Positions 1 through 9,347 are shown, numbered from the stretch's first letter. The stretch: DNA of 64,000 nt from Paeniglutamicibacter terrestris (GCF_012271785.1 NZ_JAAWVT010000003.1:248001-312000); one strand, 5' to 3'. Numbers and translations are program-made. The notes: generated by a model from the letters alone, not told the origin.

Positions 1-1
1 T

Positions 2-568
2 GGTACCACCTCACCAGATGTTCCAGTGGGTAAGATCAGCGAGCAGAATCCAGCACCTAGCGAGCCGCTGGGGCAAAGTCTGACCGTTGGTGTTGTGGGT
101 GAAGATCAGGAACCGCCGAGTGAGGGAGCGCAGAGTGATGAACCGGAGCTCCCGTCTCCCGAAGCGATAGGCTCACCACTACCCGCCGAAGGCTCGCTGC
201 TGTCCATTGATGGGGCCACAATGAAGGGCGTTGTTCACGCCACGGCACTCGGCGCCAGTGTCTGCACCACCGGGCAACCAAAAAGCGGGAGTGTCGTTTA
301 TGACCTCTCCGGAGACTACGACAAGCTCACCATGATCGTGGCCCTGGCCAATGTGGAGCAGGAAAGTGTTACCGCGGTACACGTCGAGGCACTCATCGAC
401 GGGGTTGTTTTCGACTCCGCCACCATTTCAGATGTCTCTTACCGCGATTGGGATATTGATCTGGCCGGTGTTGAAAAGCTGGAAATCAACTGGCAGGAAG
501 AAACGTGCGGGTCAGAGTCAGCAATGCTCGGGTTTGGTAGCCCCGTCTTCACCCCAACCGCCGACTGA
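2..568 (+). CDS. C-terminal part of a protein with an NPCBM-like domain (5' partial)
   Basis: The frame is open to the window edge, so the GTG at 26 is probably internal and the true start lies upstream. What remains is a Pro/Ser/Glu-rich linker (about 60 residues) followed by a compact beta-rich domain with the pattern GSVVYDLSGDYDKLT, then VEALIDGVVFDS and VEKLEINW. That pattern resembles the NPCBM/NEW2 carbohydrate-binding fold. Two cysteines (CTTGQ and ETCGSES) flank the domain and could form a disulfide, which would suit an exported protein. The upstream part is not visible, so the function of the whole protein cannot be given. The domain call comes from pattern only. Confidence 0.6.
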   Translation, partial: GTTSPDVPVGKISEQNPAPSEPLGQSLTVGVVGEDQEPPSEGAQSDEPELPSPEAIGSPLPAEGSLLSIDGATMKGVVHATALGASVCTTGQPKSGSVVYDLSGDYDKLTMIVALANVEQESVTAVHVEALIDGVVFDSATISDVSYRDWDIDLAGVEKLEINWQEETCGSESAMLGFGSPVFTPTAD

Positions 569-630
569 GCACCGTTGGCATCGCGCTGCTTCAGGCAACG
601 CCATGCCCCGGCGGCTGGACCGCTTTGGTA

Positions 631-1290
631 TCAGTCAATGTCCGCAAGCTCTGCGCTCATGAGCTTGGTGATGGCGAGCAATGCTCGGCGGCGACCCGGC
701 CTCCGCGCTTGCTGAGCGATGGTGATGAACATTTGTCCGTAGTCGCAGCGTAGGTGTGCGCTCGCGTTGATGGCGGCAAGAATCGGCAGCGACTCACGTA
801 GTTCGGAATTAAACGCGACGTCCATCGCGGTGCGCAGCGGCGAGGTGACGGGCACGTTGCCGTAGAGACAGATCTGCTCGTCATCCAGCGGTCCCTCGGA
901 GAGACGAAGCACCATTCCCGCGGTGGGCGCGCAGGGCCGATGATAGCGCGGCACCATGATATCTATTTCGCGTGGCATCGGTGCACAGCCGAGGATCCAC
1001 GCTGCGGTTCCCTTACAGAGCGCACGTGAGGGCACTAGCTGCTTTCCAGCCACGCACGCCGCCACCTGAGCGCGCGTGAGCGGCACATCGGGGTACACCG
1101 TTGACACATAGGCACCTGGCAACACTTCACGCAAGGCACCGCGTAGGCGCAGAGCCTGCAGCTCGTTGAGCGTAAAGGTTCCCCCTACGAGGATTACTGG
1201 GGGAGCGCCCGCTGTCGTTGGGGTAGCGGTAGGAAGATCGGTGAGATGTTTGCCACCGGGTGTGCGCTGCGTTGTGGCCATGTTTTGCAT
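631..1290 (-). CDS. AbiEi-like (type IV antitoxin-family) domain protein
   Basis: A 219-residue protein. Its middle reads LRGALREVLPGAYVST followed by GTAAWILGC and PREIDIMVPRYHRP. This matches the pattern of actinobacterial proteins annotated as AbiEi antitoxin-like or related DNA-binding proteins: a short HTH region, then a nuclease-like fold with a conserved A(A)W(I/L)xG. No AbiEii nucleotidyltransferase toxin lies beside it, so a working toxin-antitoxin pair is not supported. The start at 1290 has only a weak GAGAG upstream; a second ATG three codons in is possible. It stands alone, convergent with the partial gene at the window start. The family is moderately likely and the role unknown. 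Confidence 0.55.
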   Translation of the reverse strand: MQNMATTQRTPGGKHLTDLPTATPTTAGAPPVILVGGTFTLNELQALRLRGALREVLPGAYVSTVYPDVPLTRAQVAACVAGKQLVPSRALCKGTAAWILGCAPMPREIDIMVPRYHRPCAPTAGMVLRLSEGPLDDEQICLYGNVPVTSPLRTAMDVAFNSELRESLPILAAINASAHLRCDYGQMFITIAQQARRPGRRRALLAITKLMSAELADID

Positions 1291-1395
1291 GGTCTAACTC
1301 TCACAGCTCCCGACGTCCAGCGTCAGGGCAGTGCCCCAAATTGTGGATAACCAACAGGGCTCTTGGGCGGGCGCGGCGTGAAACGGCGTTAAACA

Positions 1396-1437
1396 CTTCG
1401 GGTGGGCACGGTTCACAAGAACCGTGCCCACCCGAAG
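1396..1437 (-). terminator. Rho-independent terminator of the DUF349 gene
   Basis: A perfect 18-bp inverted repeat (arms 1396-1413 and 1420-1437) with a 6-nt loop. It lies 18 bp past the stop codon of the minus-strand DUF349 gene and is followed on that strand by a T-rich tail (TGTTTAACG). Confidence 0.85.
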
Positions 1438-1454
1438 GCGCTGCTAATTAATAA

Positions 1455-3023
1455 CTACGCGAGGTCTGCGGAAGACTTCTGCAGCGTCTCGAGCCACAAA
1501 CGACGAGCGTCAAGTGCCTCCTGAGCCGCCTTGATCTTGGACTCGACGCCCTTGGCCTGTGCCTTGGCCAGATCGGCTTCCAGTCCGGCGATGGCATCTT
1601 CGAGCTGGGTCAGCATCGAGTTTGAGCGTGCCTTGGTCTCCGGGTTGGACCGGCGCCACTGCTCGTCCTCGGCCGAACGAACTGCCTCTTCAACCTGACG
1701 CAGCGAGGATTCAACGCGCTGCATGTCGGCGCGCGGCACCTTGCCCGCTGCTTCCCAACGATCGCGGATCGAATCCAGCAACTTCTTGGTGGAGTTCAGA
1801 TCCTTGATCGGCAACAGGGCCTTGGCCTCAACAAGCAGGGCCTCCTTGACGATGAGGTTCGCACCGAACTCTTCGTCAATGGCGGCGTTCGCGTTCAGGC
1901 GGGCCTCGAAGAAGACGTCCTGGGCGGCGCGGAAGCGAGCCCAGAGAGCGTCGTCATCCTTGCGCGAAGCGCGCTTGGAGGACTTCCACTCATCCATCAG
2001 ACGGCGGTACTCCCCGGCGGTGACTCCCCAGTCCGTGGAGCTGGAGAGCTCTTCGGCACGGGCAATCAATGCTTCCTTGGCGCCCTTGGCCTCGGAGTTG
2101 GTGGCATCAAGCTGCGAGAAGTAAGCACGACGGTGACGATCAAAGGTCGTGCGAGCCCCGCGGAATCGCTTCCACAAGGAATCCTCGGTGGAACGTCCCA
2201 GACGCACGCCCGACTTCTGTGCGGTCTTCCACGCATCAAAGAGATCGTTCATACGGTTTGAACCCTGCTTCCACTGAACAGTGGAGGGATCCAGGGCGGC
2301 CAGAGCCTCGGCCTCGGCAACGATGGCCTCGCGGGCGGCCAGCTCGGTGGCTCGCAGCTCGTCGGTGGCCTTGCGTTCGGCAGCAACCAGCGTGGCTACG
2401 GCACCGCGTGCGGTTTCGATGCGAGCTTCCAGGGCCGGGATATCGCCAACCATATTCCGCTCGGCAACCGTGGCGGCCAAGTGATCAAGAGTCTTATTCA
2501 TGTCCGAGCTCGGTGCCTTAGCCGCTACACGCTGCTCCAGGAGCATCAGTGCGGAGACGACCTCGTCGTGCTTACGCACGAAGTATGCCAGTGCCTCTTC
2601 GGCCGTGGCATCGGGGTACTGACCCACCGGGTGTTCGGTGCCATCAATGATGACAAAAACATGGCCGTCTTCGGAAACGCGGCTGATCTTAGCGGCGTCT
2701 TCCAACGGGGTGGAGAAGGTTGGGGGAGTTGCTACCGGGGCAGGGGCCTTGGCTGCGTGCTTTCCGGCCGGACGCGGGGCCCGGGGGGAAGGGACCATGG
2801 CTGCGGGGCTCGGTGCTGCTGCGGGGCTCGGTGCTGCTGCGGGGGTCGGCGCCTGTTCGGCTGCCGGGGTTTCTTCCGTCGCCGGTGCTTCTTGGGCGGC
2901 GGGCTCTGTAACCGGAGTTACCTCCGTAGCTGCCTCGGCCTGCGCCGGGGTGCTTTCGGGTTGCTGCTCCTCGGCCATTGCTGCTGGCTGGAGATTGTCG
3001 TCGGATTGCTGACTGGTGGTCAC
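1455..3023 (-). CDS. DUF349 domain-containing protein
   Basis: A cytosolic protein of 522 residues. Residues 1-105 are low-complexity and rich in Ala, Pro and Glu, with short repeats of the type APSPAAAPSP. The rest is helical and charged, with three DUF349-type repeats marked by W(K/R)xxRx(A/R)xD-like segments such as LWKRFRGARTTFDRHR and LWARFRAAQDVFFEAR. The GTG start at 3023 is chosen because GAAAGAG lies 8 nt upstream and the Met-free extension beyond it is not family-like. DUF349 proteins sit next to hisS/relA regions in many actinobacteria, but their function is not established. It is divergent from hisS. Confidence 0.85.
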   Translation of the reverse strand: MTTSQQSDDNLQPAAMAEEQQPESTPAQAEAATEVTPVTEPAAQEAPATEETPAAEQAPTPAAAPSPAAAPSPAAMVPSPRAPRPAGKHAAKAPAPVATPPTFSTPLEDAAKISRVSEDGHVFVIIDGTEHPVGQYPDATAEEALAYFVRKHDEVVSALMLLEQRVAAKAPSSDMNKTLDHLAATVAERNMVGDIPALEARIETARGAVATLVAAERKATDELRATELAAREAIVAEAEALAALDPSTVQWKQGSNRMNDLFDAWKTAQKSGVRLGRSTEDSLWKRFRGARTTFDRHRRAYFSQLDATNSEAKGAKEALIARAEELSSSTDWGVTAGEYRRLMDEWKSSKRASRKDDDALWARFRAAQDVFFEARLNANAAIDEEFGANLIVKEALLVEAKALLPIKDLNSTKKLLDSIRDRWEAAGKVPRADMQRVESSLRQVEEAVRSAEDEQWRRSNPETKARSNSMLTQLEDAIAGLEADLAKAQAKGVESKIKAAQEALDARRLWLETLQKSSADLA

Positions 3024-3181
3024 CGCTGAAACTCTTTCGCTTAGGTTCGGCCCCGGTAATATGCACTGGGGCACAACTGTCTCCGCCACTTTACCCGTCC
3101 GCTTGTGCCATTTGGTACTCTGCCGCGGTAAATCGATGCGCGAATAGCGTGGTTTCGCGCTCGGCGCAGTCACACCCCCAG

Positions 3182-3187
3182 TAGACT
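3182..3187 (+). promoter_or_regulatory. Candidate -10 element for hisS
   Basis: TAGACT matches the actinobacterial TANNNT -10 pattern and would give a leader of roughly 100 nt before hisS. No convincing -35 box and no T-box motif are seen. Confidence 0.35.
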
Positions 3188-3291
3188 TGTGAGCGCCGTG
3201 GGCCCATAAAGCACCAGCATTCAGTACTGCTCGTCGCATCGGGCCAACATCACGGCATCAGCTTTCCCTCTTCTATAGGAGTACAGACTTC

Positions 3292-4629
3292 ATGGCACGC
3301 AAGGCCTCACTATCCGGCTTCCCCGAATGGCTTCCACAGGAGCGCGCGGTGGAACAGCATGTATTGGACACGCTGCGTCGGATCTTCGAGCTGCATGGTT
3401 TTGGCAATATTGAGACCCGTGCCGTGGAAACCGTTGGCCAGCTCCTGCGTAAGGGCGAGATCGACAAGGAGGTCTACGGGCTTTCCCGTCTGGCCGCCGA
3501 GGAGTCGGCTAAAAACGACCCGAATGCCCTGGCCCTGCACTTTGACCTCACCGTCCCCTTCGCCCGCTACGTGGTGGAGAACGCCGGGCACTTAGCCTTC
3601 CCGTTCCGTCGCTACCAGATGCAGAAGGTCTGGCGTGGTGAACGCCCGCAGGACGGCCGCTTCCGCGAATTCACCCAGGCCGACATCGACGTGGTCGGTG
3701 ACGGTGAGCTGCCCTTCCGTTACGACGTGGAGCTGGCCCTGGTGATCGCCGAGGCACTGTCGGCCCTGCCCATCGGTGACTTTAGGCTGCGCGTGAATAA
3801 CCGCAAATTGGCTGAAGGCTTCTACCTCGGACTGGGTCTGAGCGACACCGCCGGGGTTTTGCGTTCGATCGATAAGCTGGAAAAGATCGGTGCCGCCAAG
3901 GTTGCCGAGGCGCTAAAAACCGAATTGGGTGCCACCGACGAACAGGCTGCCGCCGCGTTGTCGTTGGCCCAGATTTGCACCGACGATATTTCCTTCGTGG
4001 AGCAGGTGCGGGCCCTGGGCGTGAGCCACCCGCTACTCGAAGAAGGACTTGACGAGCTCTCGCAGGTCATCGAGGCAGCGGTGCGCCGGGCACCAGGCAA
4101 GGTAGTGGCCGATCTGTCGATTGCCCGCGGTCTGGATTATTACACCGGCACCGTCTACGAGACGGTCCTGGTTGGCCACGAATCACTGGGCTCAATTTGC
4201 TCGGGCGGTCGTTATGAGTCATTGGCCTCCACCGGTAAGAAAAACTACCCGGGTGTGGGGCTGTCCATCGGCGTGACCCGCTTGGTCTCTCGCATGCTGG
4301 CCGAGGAAACCGCCACCGCAGCACGCACGGTACCCTCCGCGGTGCTGGTGACGCTGGCCAACGACGATTCCTGGAACGAGGCGCAGGATGTTGCAGCGGA
4401 ACTTCGCGGTCGCGGAATCGCCTGCGAAGTTGCTGCCAAGGCAGATAAATTCGGCAAGCAGATCAAGTACGCCGATAAGCGCGGCATCCCGTTCGTGTGG
4501 TTCACCTCTCCCGAGGGCACCCATGAGGTCAAGGACATCCGCACCGGCGAACAGATCTCGGCTAACCCAACCACCTGGATCCCCGCCGCCGAGGACCTGC
4601 TCAATACGATCACGGCGAACCGCGACTAA
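3292..4629 (+). CDS. hisS: Histidyl-tRNA synthetase
   Basis: A class II aminoacyl-tRNA synthetase of 445 residues that charges tRNA-His. Motif 2 is seen in WRGERPQDGRFREFTQADID. The histidine-binding signature GLDYYTGTVYE lies near residue 280, followed by SGGRYE, and there is a C-terminal anticodon-binding domain (AVLVTLANDD onward). AGGAG lies 10 nt before the ATG. The N-terminus ARKASLSGFPEWLPQERAVEQ is the form typical of Micrococcaceae. The gene is divergent from the DUF349 gene and is followed by a long hairpin, then aspS. Confidence 0.97.
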   Translation: MARKASLSGFPEWLPQERAVEQHVLDTLRRIFELHGFGNIETRAVETVGQLLRKGEIDKEVYGLSRLAAEESAKNDPNALALHFDLTVPFARYVVENAGHLAFPFRRYQMQKVWRGERPQDGRFREFTQADIDVVGDGELPFRYDVELALVIAEALSALPIGDFRLRVNNRKLAEGFYLGLGLSDTAGVLRSIDKLEKIGAAKVAEALKTELGATDEQAAAALSLAQICTDDISFVEQVRALGVSHPLLEEGLDELSQVIEAAVRRAPGKVVADLSIARGLDYYTGTVYETVLVGHESLGSICSGGRYESLASTGKKNYPGVGLSIGVTRLVSRMLAEETATAARTVPSAVLVTLANDDSWNEAQDVAAELRGRGIACEVAAKADKFGKQIKYADKRGIPFVWFTSPEGTHEVKDIRTGEQISANPTTWIPAAEDLLNTITANRD

Positions 4630-4641
4630 TCCCAACACAGC

Positions 4642-4706
4642 GTCCCAATGCCCACCGTTTGAGGCCGACTCGTGGTGAGTCAGCCCACAACGATGGGCAT
4701 TGGGAC
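4642..4706 (+). terminator. Long branched hairpin between hisS and aspS
   Basis: An 18-bp outer stem (4642-4659 with 4689-4706, one mismatch) encloses a second small stem (GACTC/GAGTC at 4667-4671 and 4677-4681, extended by GGC/GCC). It begins 12 nt past the hisS stop. It lacks a strong T-run (AACTTGGG follows), so it may be a terminator or an RNA-processing element ahead of aspS. Confidence 0.6.
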
Positions 4707-4849
4707 AACTTGGGTCTGCCGCTAACGGTAAACTCGCACATAGATTCTTCCCAATTCCGCACCCCGCGGGCGCTCCGCTGAAAATAGTGGCGGCAGCCCG
4801 AACCCGGGAACCCCACGCGGAAATTTGCACCTTTGTAGAAAGGAATGCA

Positions 4850-6652
4850 GTGCTACGCACTCATCAGCTCGGCACCTTGAGCGCCGAGAACATCGGAGAA
4901 ACAGTCACTCTTACCGGTTGGGTGGCCCGCCGCCGCGACCACGGCGGGGTTGCCTTCCTAGATTTGCGTGACGCCTCGGGCTTCGCCCAGGTAGTGGTGC
5001 GCGATGAGGAAGATTTCCACCCGCTGCGCAACGAATTCGTCCTGCAGATCACCGGCAAGGTCGAGCGTCGTCCCGAGGGCAACGAGAACCCCGCACTGGC
5101 CACCGGTCAGATCGAGGTCATCGCCGATTCCGTGGTGGTGCTGAACACCTCCGCTCCGCTGCCCTTCCAGATTGATGAGCACGTAGAGGTTGGTGAGGAG
5201 GCGCGCCTGCGCCACCGTTACCTGGACCTTCGCCGTCCCACCCCGAGCCGCAACATTCGTTTGCGCTCCGAGGCCAACCGCATCGCCCGCAACCTGTTGC
5301 ATGACGACGGTTTTGTGGAGATTGAAACCCCAACGCTGACCCGTTCCACCCCCGAGGGTGCCCGCGACTTCTTGGTCCCGGCACGTCTGGCTCCGGGCTC
5401 CTGGTACGCACTGCCGCAGTCCCCGCAGCTGTTCAAGCAGCTACTGCAGGTTGGTGGCTTTGAGAAGTACTACCAGATTGCTCGCTGCTACCGCGATGAG
5501 GACTTCCGCGCCGATCGCCAGCCGGAATTCACCCAGCTGGACATCGAGGCATCGTTCGTCGAGCAGGATGACATCATCGCCCTCGGTGAGTCCCTGGTAC
5601 AGGCCATCTGGAAGCTGATCGACGTCGAGATCCCGACCCCGATCGCCCGCATCACCTACCACGAGGCCATGGCCAAGTACGGTTCTGATAAGCCGGATCT
5701 GCGCTTCGGCCTTGAGCTGAGTGACATGACCGACTTCTTCAAGGACACCGAATTCGGCGTCTTCAAGGCCCCGCACGTCGGTGCCGTGGTCATGCCCGGC
5801 GGCGCCTCACAGCCCCGCCGCACCCTGGACGGCTGGCAGGAATTTGCCAAGCAGCGTGGGCACAAGGGTCTGGCCTACGTCCTCTACAAGGAGGACGGCG
5901 AGCTCGCCGGCCCGGTCGCTAAGAACCTGACCGACGTTGAGCGCGCCGGATTGGCCGAGGCCACCGGAGCCACGCCCGGTGACTGCATCTTCTTCGCCGC
6001 TGGCGAAAAGAGCGAGGCACGTGCCCTGTTGGGTGCCGCCCGCGTGGAAATCGGTCACCGCACCGGCTTGATCAAGGAAGGCGACTGGGCCTTCGTTTGG
6101 GTTGTGGACGCTCCCATGTTCGAGCCCGCAGCGGCAGCGGTCGCCTCCGGAGACGTGGCAGTGGGAACCGGCGCTTGGACGGCCGTACACCACGCCTTCA
6201 CCTCACCGAAGCCCGAATTCATGGATACGTTCGACACGGATCCGGAAAACGCCTTGGCCTACGCCTACGACATCGTGTGCAACGGCAACGAAATTGGTGG
6301 CGGCTCGATCCGTATCCACCAGGCCGATGTGCAGCAGCGCGTCTTCAAGATGATGGGTATCGACGAGGAAGCCGCGCAGGAGAAGTTCGGCTTCCTGCTC
6401 GAGGGCTTCAAGTTTGGTGCCCCTCCGCACGGAGGAATCGCCCTGGGTTGGGACCGTGTGTTGCAATTGCTCACCGGTTCGGACTCGATCCGCGACGTTA
6501 TCGCCTTCCCGAAGACCGGAGGCGGCTTCGATCCGCTGACCAGTGCTCCGGCGCCGATTACGGCTCAGCAGCGCAAGGAAGCCGGCGTTGATACGAAGCC
6601 GGAGGCCAAGAAGGCCGAAACTAACGAATCGGCCAAGGCCGAAGCAAAGTAG
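4850..6652 (+). CDS. aspS: Aspartyl-tRNA synthetase
   Basis: A class II synthetase of 600 residues. It has an N-terminal OB-fold anticodon domain ([23 protein letters not shown]), motif 2 [20 protein letters not shown], the bacterial GAD insertion, and motif 3 near the C-terminus ([10 protein letters not shown]). The GTG at 4850 is the start: AGAAAGGA sits 5 nt before it and the protein then begins VLRTHQLG, as in homologues. A longer frame from 4700 adds 50 residues that cross the hisS hairpin and is rejected. The last 20 residues are a Lys/Glu/Ala-rich tail. A strong terminator follows. Confidence 0.97.
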   Translation: MLRTHQLGTLSAENIGETVTLTGWVARRRDHGGVAFLDLRDASGFAQVVVRDEEDFHPLRNEFVLQITGKVERRPEGNENPALATGQIEVIADSVVVLNTSAPLPFQIDEHVEVGEEARLRHRYLDLRRPTPSRNIRLRSEANRIARNLLHDDGFVEIETPTLTRSTPEGARDFLVPARLAPGSWYALPQSPQLFKQLLQVGGFEKYYQIARCYRDEDFRADRQPEFTQLDIEASFVEQDDIIALGESLVQAIWKLIDVEIPTPIARITYHEAMAKYGSDKPDLRFGLELSDMTDFFKDTEFGVFKAPHVGAVVMPGGASQPRRTLDGWQEFAKQRGHKGLAYVLYKEDGELAGPVAKNLTDVERAGLAEATGATPGDCIFFAAGEKSEARALLGAARVEIGHRTGLIKEGDWAFVWVVDAPMFEPAAAAVASGDVAVGTGAWTAVHHAFTSPKPEFMDTFDTDPENALAYAYDIVCNGNEIGGGSIRIHQADVQQRVFKMMGIDEEAAQEKFGFLLEGFKFGAPPHGGIALGWDRVLQLLTGSDSIRDVIAFPKTGGGFDPLTSAPAPITAQQRKEAGVDTKPEAKKAETNESAKAEAK

Positions 6653-6679
6653 TCTCACTCCCGCCAACCGCGGGATCTT

Positions 6680-6716
6680 AAGAGGGCGCCCACCGCACAC
6701 GGTGGGCGCCCTCTTT
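6680..6716 (+). terminator. Rho-independent terminator of aspS
   Basis: A perfect 16-bp stem (6680-6695 and 6700-6715) with a 4-nt loop, whose distal arm ends in CTCTTT. It lies 28 bp after the aspS stop codon. Confidence 0.9.
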
Positions 6717-7114
6717 CACGTTCTCGCTGAGACCGGGGGAGTGGCACGCTCGCTGCCTTCGCGTATCTGTTTGCCGGTTCAGGTTTCCTGCTCTCCTGCC
6801 CGTTTGCTGTGCTTCCGCGACGCGGCAAGTACGGTCCAGAGGCTAGCGCTGCCGGCGAGCCGTGTGACCAGTGCCGGATTTGCTCAAGTCCTTGGCACGT
6901 GGGTGGGGAAAAGTCACTCACAATGGGGATAACGCTGGTACTATTTTATATCTAGATAAATTTTTGACTTAGTACGTATTTTGGCGGCGTGCGTACCGAA
7001 CGTACCGCACCAACCAGAGAAAGGCCACGACATGACCGCCTCATTCTCGAGTGCACCCAGTGCTCCTGGCGCCACAACATCCGGGAACAACCGCACAACT
7101 TCGGGGGAGTTCTC
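6717..7114 (+). other. Intergenic region before the PadR gene
   Basis: About 400 bases without a supportable gene. The first 220 bases show nothing recognisable. The second half becomes AT-rich near 6935-6980 and holds the candidate promoter and operator described separately, then a leader of about 160 nt containing the direct repeat CGTACC (two copies, near 6991-7006). Confidence 0.5.
6939..6958 (+). promoter_or_regulatory. Candidate promoter and palindromic operator for padR
   Basis: TACTAT at 6939-6944 fits a TANNNT -10 box. The perfect palindrome TATCTAGATA (6949-6958) would lie over the transcription start. Its AT-richness stands out against the surrounding GC-rich DNA. Binding by the downstream PadR protein (autorepression) is an inference. 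Confidence 0.4.
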
Positions 7115-7441
7115 ATGCTGAGCGGCGGCAAAGAATTCCCCAGTAGTTGGCAACGAGCACTGCTGCCGATGAGTTTGCTTGATGCCCTGGAGCAGACTCC
7201 CAACCACGGTTATGCGCTGGCTCAAATGCTTGAAGCCCGGGGCTTCTCACCCATCAAGGGTTCCACGCTGTACCCGGCGTTGGTGAAGCTCGAAGCGGCG
7301 GGATACATGGAGAGCACCTGGGAAGACGGCGATGGAGCACCGGGGCGCAAGGTATACACACTCACCGGCACCGGCAGAGGACATCTCGCCGCGCAACGCG
7401 AACTCTGGTCGTTCTTCCGTGAGGCCGTGACACGACCATGA
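7115..7441 (+). CDS. PadR-family transcriptional regulator
   Basis: A 108-residue winged-helix repressor. The core reads SLLDALEQTPNHGYALAQMLEARGF, then GSTLYPALVKLEAAGYMESTWEDGDGAPGRKVYTLTGTGR, which is the standard PadR N-terminal domain with recognition helix and wing. The ATG at 7115 is preferred over an upstream GTG at 6989 because GGGGGAG lies 5 nt before it and the extra 42 residues are not family-like. The gene lies 76 bp upstream of a membrane protein with HAAS-like domains. PadR-HAAS pairs are common, and the PadR usually controls the pair. The signal sensed is unknown. Confidence 0.9.
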   Translation: MLSGGKEFPSSWQRALLPMSLLDALEQTPNHGYALAQMLEARGFSPIKGSTLYPALVKLEAAGYMESTWEDGDGAPGRKVYTLTGTGRGHLAAQRELWSFFREAVTRP

Positions 7442-7517
7442 CACAACAGATTTCTTCTCCTGACCAGCAGCCGCGGCAAGGACCATCCAGCCATTTAGCA
7501 ACACCCGGAGGAGCATC

Positions 7518-8636
7518 ATGAGCCACGAAACGCACAAAAAAACCGCGTGGAGCGATGAACTTGAATTGTGGACGCCCCAGGAACGTGAGTGGGCTGAACT
7601 CGCAGCGGCATCCATGGTTTTTGCCGATGCATCGGCTGATGCCATTGGTCCTGCGCTGGCTGAGGTCCGTAAGTCGGTGGCCGGCAGCGGCCAGACACCT
7701 ACCGAGCTCTTCGGCGAGCCAGTACTCTTCGGGAGAACTCAAGGCAAGACGCTTCGTGCTCCCGTTACTGTCCTGGAGTCCGGCTTGCCCTTCCCCGGCG
7801 TCTCCAGCACGATCGCAGGAATGCTGATGGGACTCGGTTTCCTGATATTTGTCCTCGGCATCTGGCTGGGATTCGACGAGGGATGGACGATAGCCAGTTT
7901 CACTGTTTCGGTCATGATCCTCTTCCCCGCCGTCTTCGTCCTGGTCGGCATCGGCCTGTGGGGATGGGTTCTGCGCACGCGCGGCCGGCTCCGCACCGCC
8001 ATAGTCATATGGGCAAGCACGGTGCTCGCAACCGGTGGTCTGATAGCGACAGTGGCCAGTCAGGAAACCTGGAACGTCCCTGGACCACCGAACTGGGTCA
8101 TGGCGCCAGTCGGTGCCGGACTGCTGATTCTTGGCCTTTTGAGCCCACATTCCAAGGACCGGGCATTGGAAGATGATGCCCAGTGGGACGACGAACGGTG
8201 GTTCACCCATGCACAGGACCTGCTGCGTGGACGCTACCTCTTTTCCAAGGCTCAGGCGGTCGCGGCACTGCGAGAACCGCGCGAACATCGGAGACTTGCC
8301 GGGACACACCATACTGCTGCGCAGGAATTCGGTAACGTGGAACTTTTTGCCGCCCAGCTTGCTCCGGGTGTTCGTACACCACTGCTGCGCGGAGTTGTGC
8401 TCCGTCGGGCCGGATTCAGTCTGGTGATCCTCTGCTTTGGAATTTCGATCGTCTCAGAGTTCATCAACGAACCAGTCGGCGCGTGGCTGATCACTAGGGC
8501 AGTTATCTGGACTTTGCTCGCAGTGGGAATCATCGCCTCATGGTTACCCAAGCGCATCCGCGAAGACATTAAGGAAGCCGGCGACCTACGCAAAGCCGAT
8601 GCCCATACCCTTTCGGGCGACGAGTCGAGAGACTGA
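7518..8636 (+). CDS. Membrane protein with two HAAS-like domains
   Basis: A 372-residue protein with a GGAGGAG site before its ATG. Residues 20-75 (DAIGPALAEVRKSVAGSGQ then TELFGEP) match the HAAS signalling-domain pattern found next to PadR regulators. Four membrane segments follow (about 96-118, 127-150, 159-181, 192-209). A second, more divergent cytosolic copy lies at about 220-285 (DERWFTHAQDLLRG to QEFGNVELFAAQLA), then two more membrane segments (about 298-316 and 323-343). It probably works with the adjacent PadR in a membrane or envelope response, which is inferred from context only. Confidence 0.75.
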   Translation: MSHETHKKTAWSDELELWTPQEREWAELAAASMVFADASADAIGPALAEVRKSVAGSGQTPTELFGEPVLFGRTQGKTLRAPVTVLESGLPFPGVSSTIAGMLMGLGFLIFVLGIWLGFDEGWTIASFTVSVMILFPAVFVLVGIGLWGWVLRTRGRLRTAIVIWASTVLATGGLIATVASQETWNVPGPPNWVMAPVGAGLLILGLLSPHSKDRALEDDAQWDDERWFTHAQDLLRGRYLFSKAQAVAALREPREHRRLAGTHHTAAQEFGNVELFAAQLAPGVRTPLLRGVVLRRAGFSLVILCFGISIVSEFINEPVGAWLITRAVIWTLLAVGIIASWLPKRIREDIKEAGDLRKADAHTLSGDESRD

Positions 8637-8668
8637 GGAACTTAACCCCGGGTAACGTTCTTAGTGTC

Positions 8669-9109
8669 CTAGCCCGGCAGGTCGTCGGTATCAACAATCA
8701 GCGTGTAGGGTCCCGAATTCACCAGAGAAACTTCCATCATCGCGCCAAATTGGCCGCATTCAACGCGCGCACCCAGGGCACGAAGTTCGGCCATGAATTG
8801 CTCATACAATGGTTCACTCACCGCTCCGGGAGCCGCGGCACTCCAGCCGGGACGTCGCCCCTTGCGAACATCGCCATAAAGCGTGAACTGACTGATGACC
8901 AGAAGCGGAGCGTCTAGGTCCTCGCAGGATTTCTCTCCGGGAAGCATGCGTAACCGCCAGACCTTCGCTGCCAGCTTCGCGGCCAACGCGGGAGTATCGG
9001 CGTGAGTGACGCCCAGTAGAACTACGAGTCCGGGCCCGTCAATCTTTCCGACGACAACTCCCTCGACCTCAACCGAGGCCCGGGACGCCACCTGCAACAC
9101 TGCGCGCAT
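8669..9109 (-). CDS. dtd: D-aminoacyl-tRNA deacylase
   Basis: A 146-residue cytosolic enzyme that hydrolyses D-amino acids (and Gly) wrongly attached to tRNA. Both family signatures are present: SQFTLYGD at 73-80 (the SQxxL motif with the catalytic Thr) and NSGPYT at 131-136 (the NxGPxT motif that reads chirality). Length is normal for the family. AAGGTGG lies just upstream of the ATG, and a TAGGCT -10-like box lies further upstream on the minus strand. It is a single gene, convergent with the HAAS membrane protein. Confidence 0.95.
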   Translation of the reverse strand: MRAVLQVASRASVEVEGVVVGKIDGPGLVVLLGVTHADTPALAAKLAAKVWRLRMLPGEKSCEDLDAPLLVISQFTLYGDVRKGRRPGWSAAAPGAVSEPLYEQFMAELRALGARVECGQFGAMMEVSLVNSGPYTLIVDTDDLPG

Positions 9110-9347
9110 TATTCCACCTTCACATCGTGTGCCCGAGGTCGGAGCCTAACGGCTGCCTAGACTCCTTCGAGCATGACGACTCTATCGATTAAACGGCATT
9201 GTCCGCATCTTGCTCCGCGCGATAGTACTGCCCGAACCACGTACTGCCCCAGCGAAGGTGTCCGCTGGTGGAATAACTCGGGAAGCGTTCACTTTCCCGC
9301 ACATTGGGCTTCTGCTCCGATCGCTGAAGCGCGGACGCGGCAGACTT

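Noticed and set aside
4630-4849. A T-box riboswitch ahead of aspS (also considered for hisS, alaS and leuS)
   Set aside because: No T-box consensus or specifier-loop arrangement could be found. leuS shows a leader peptide instead.
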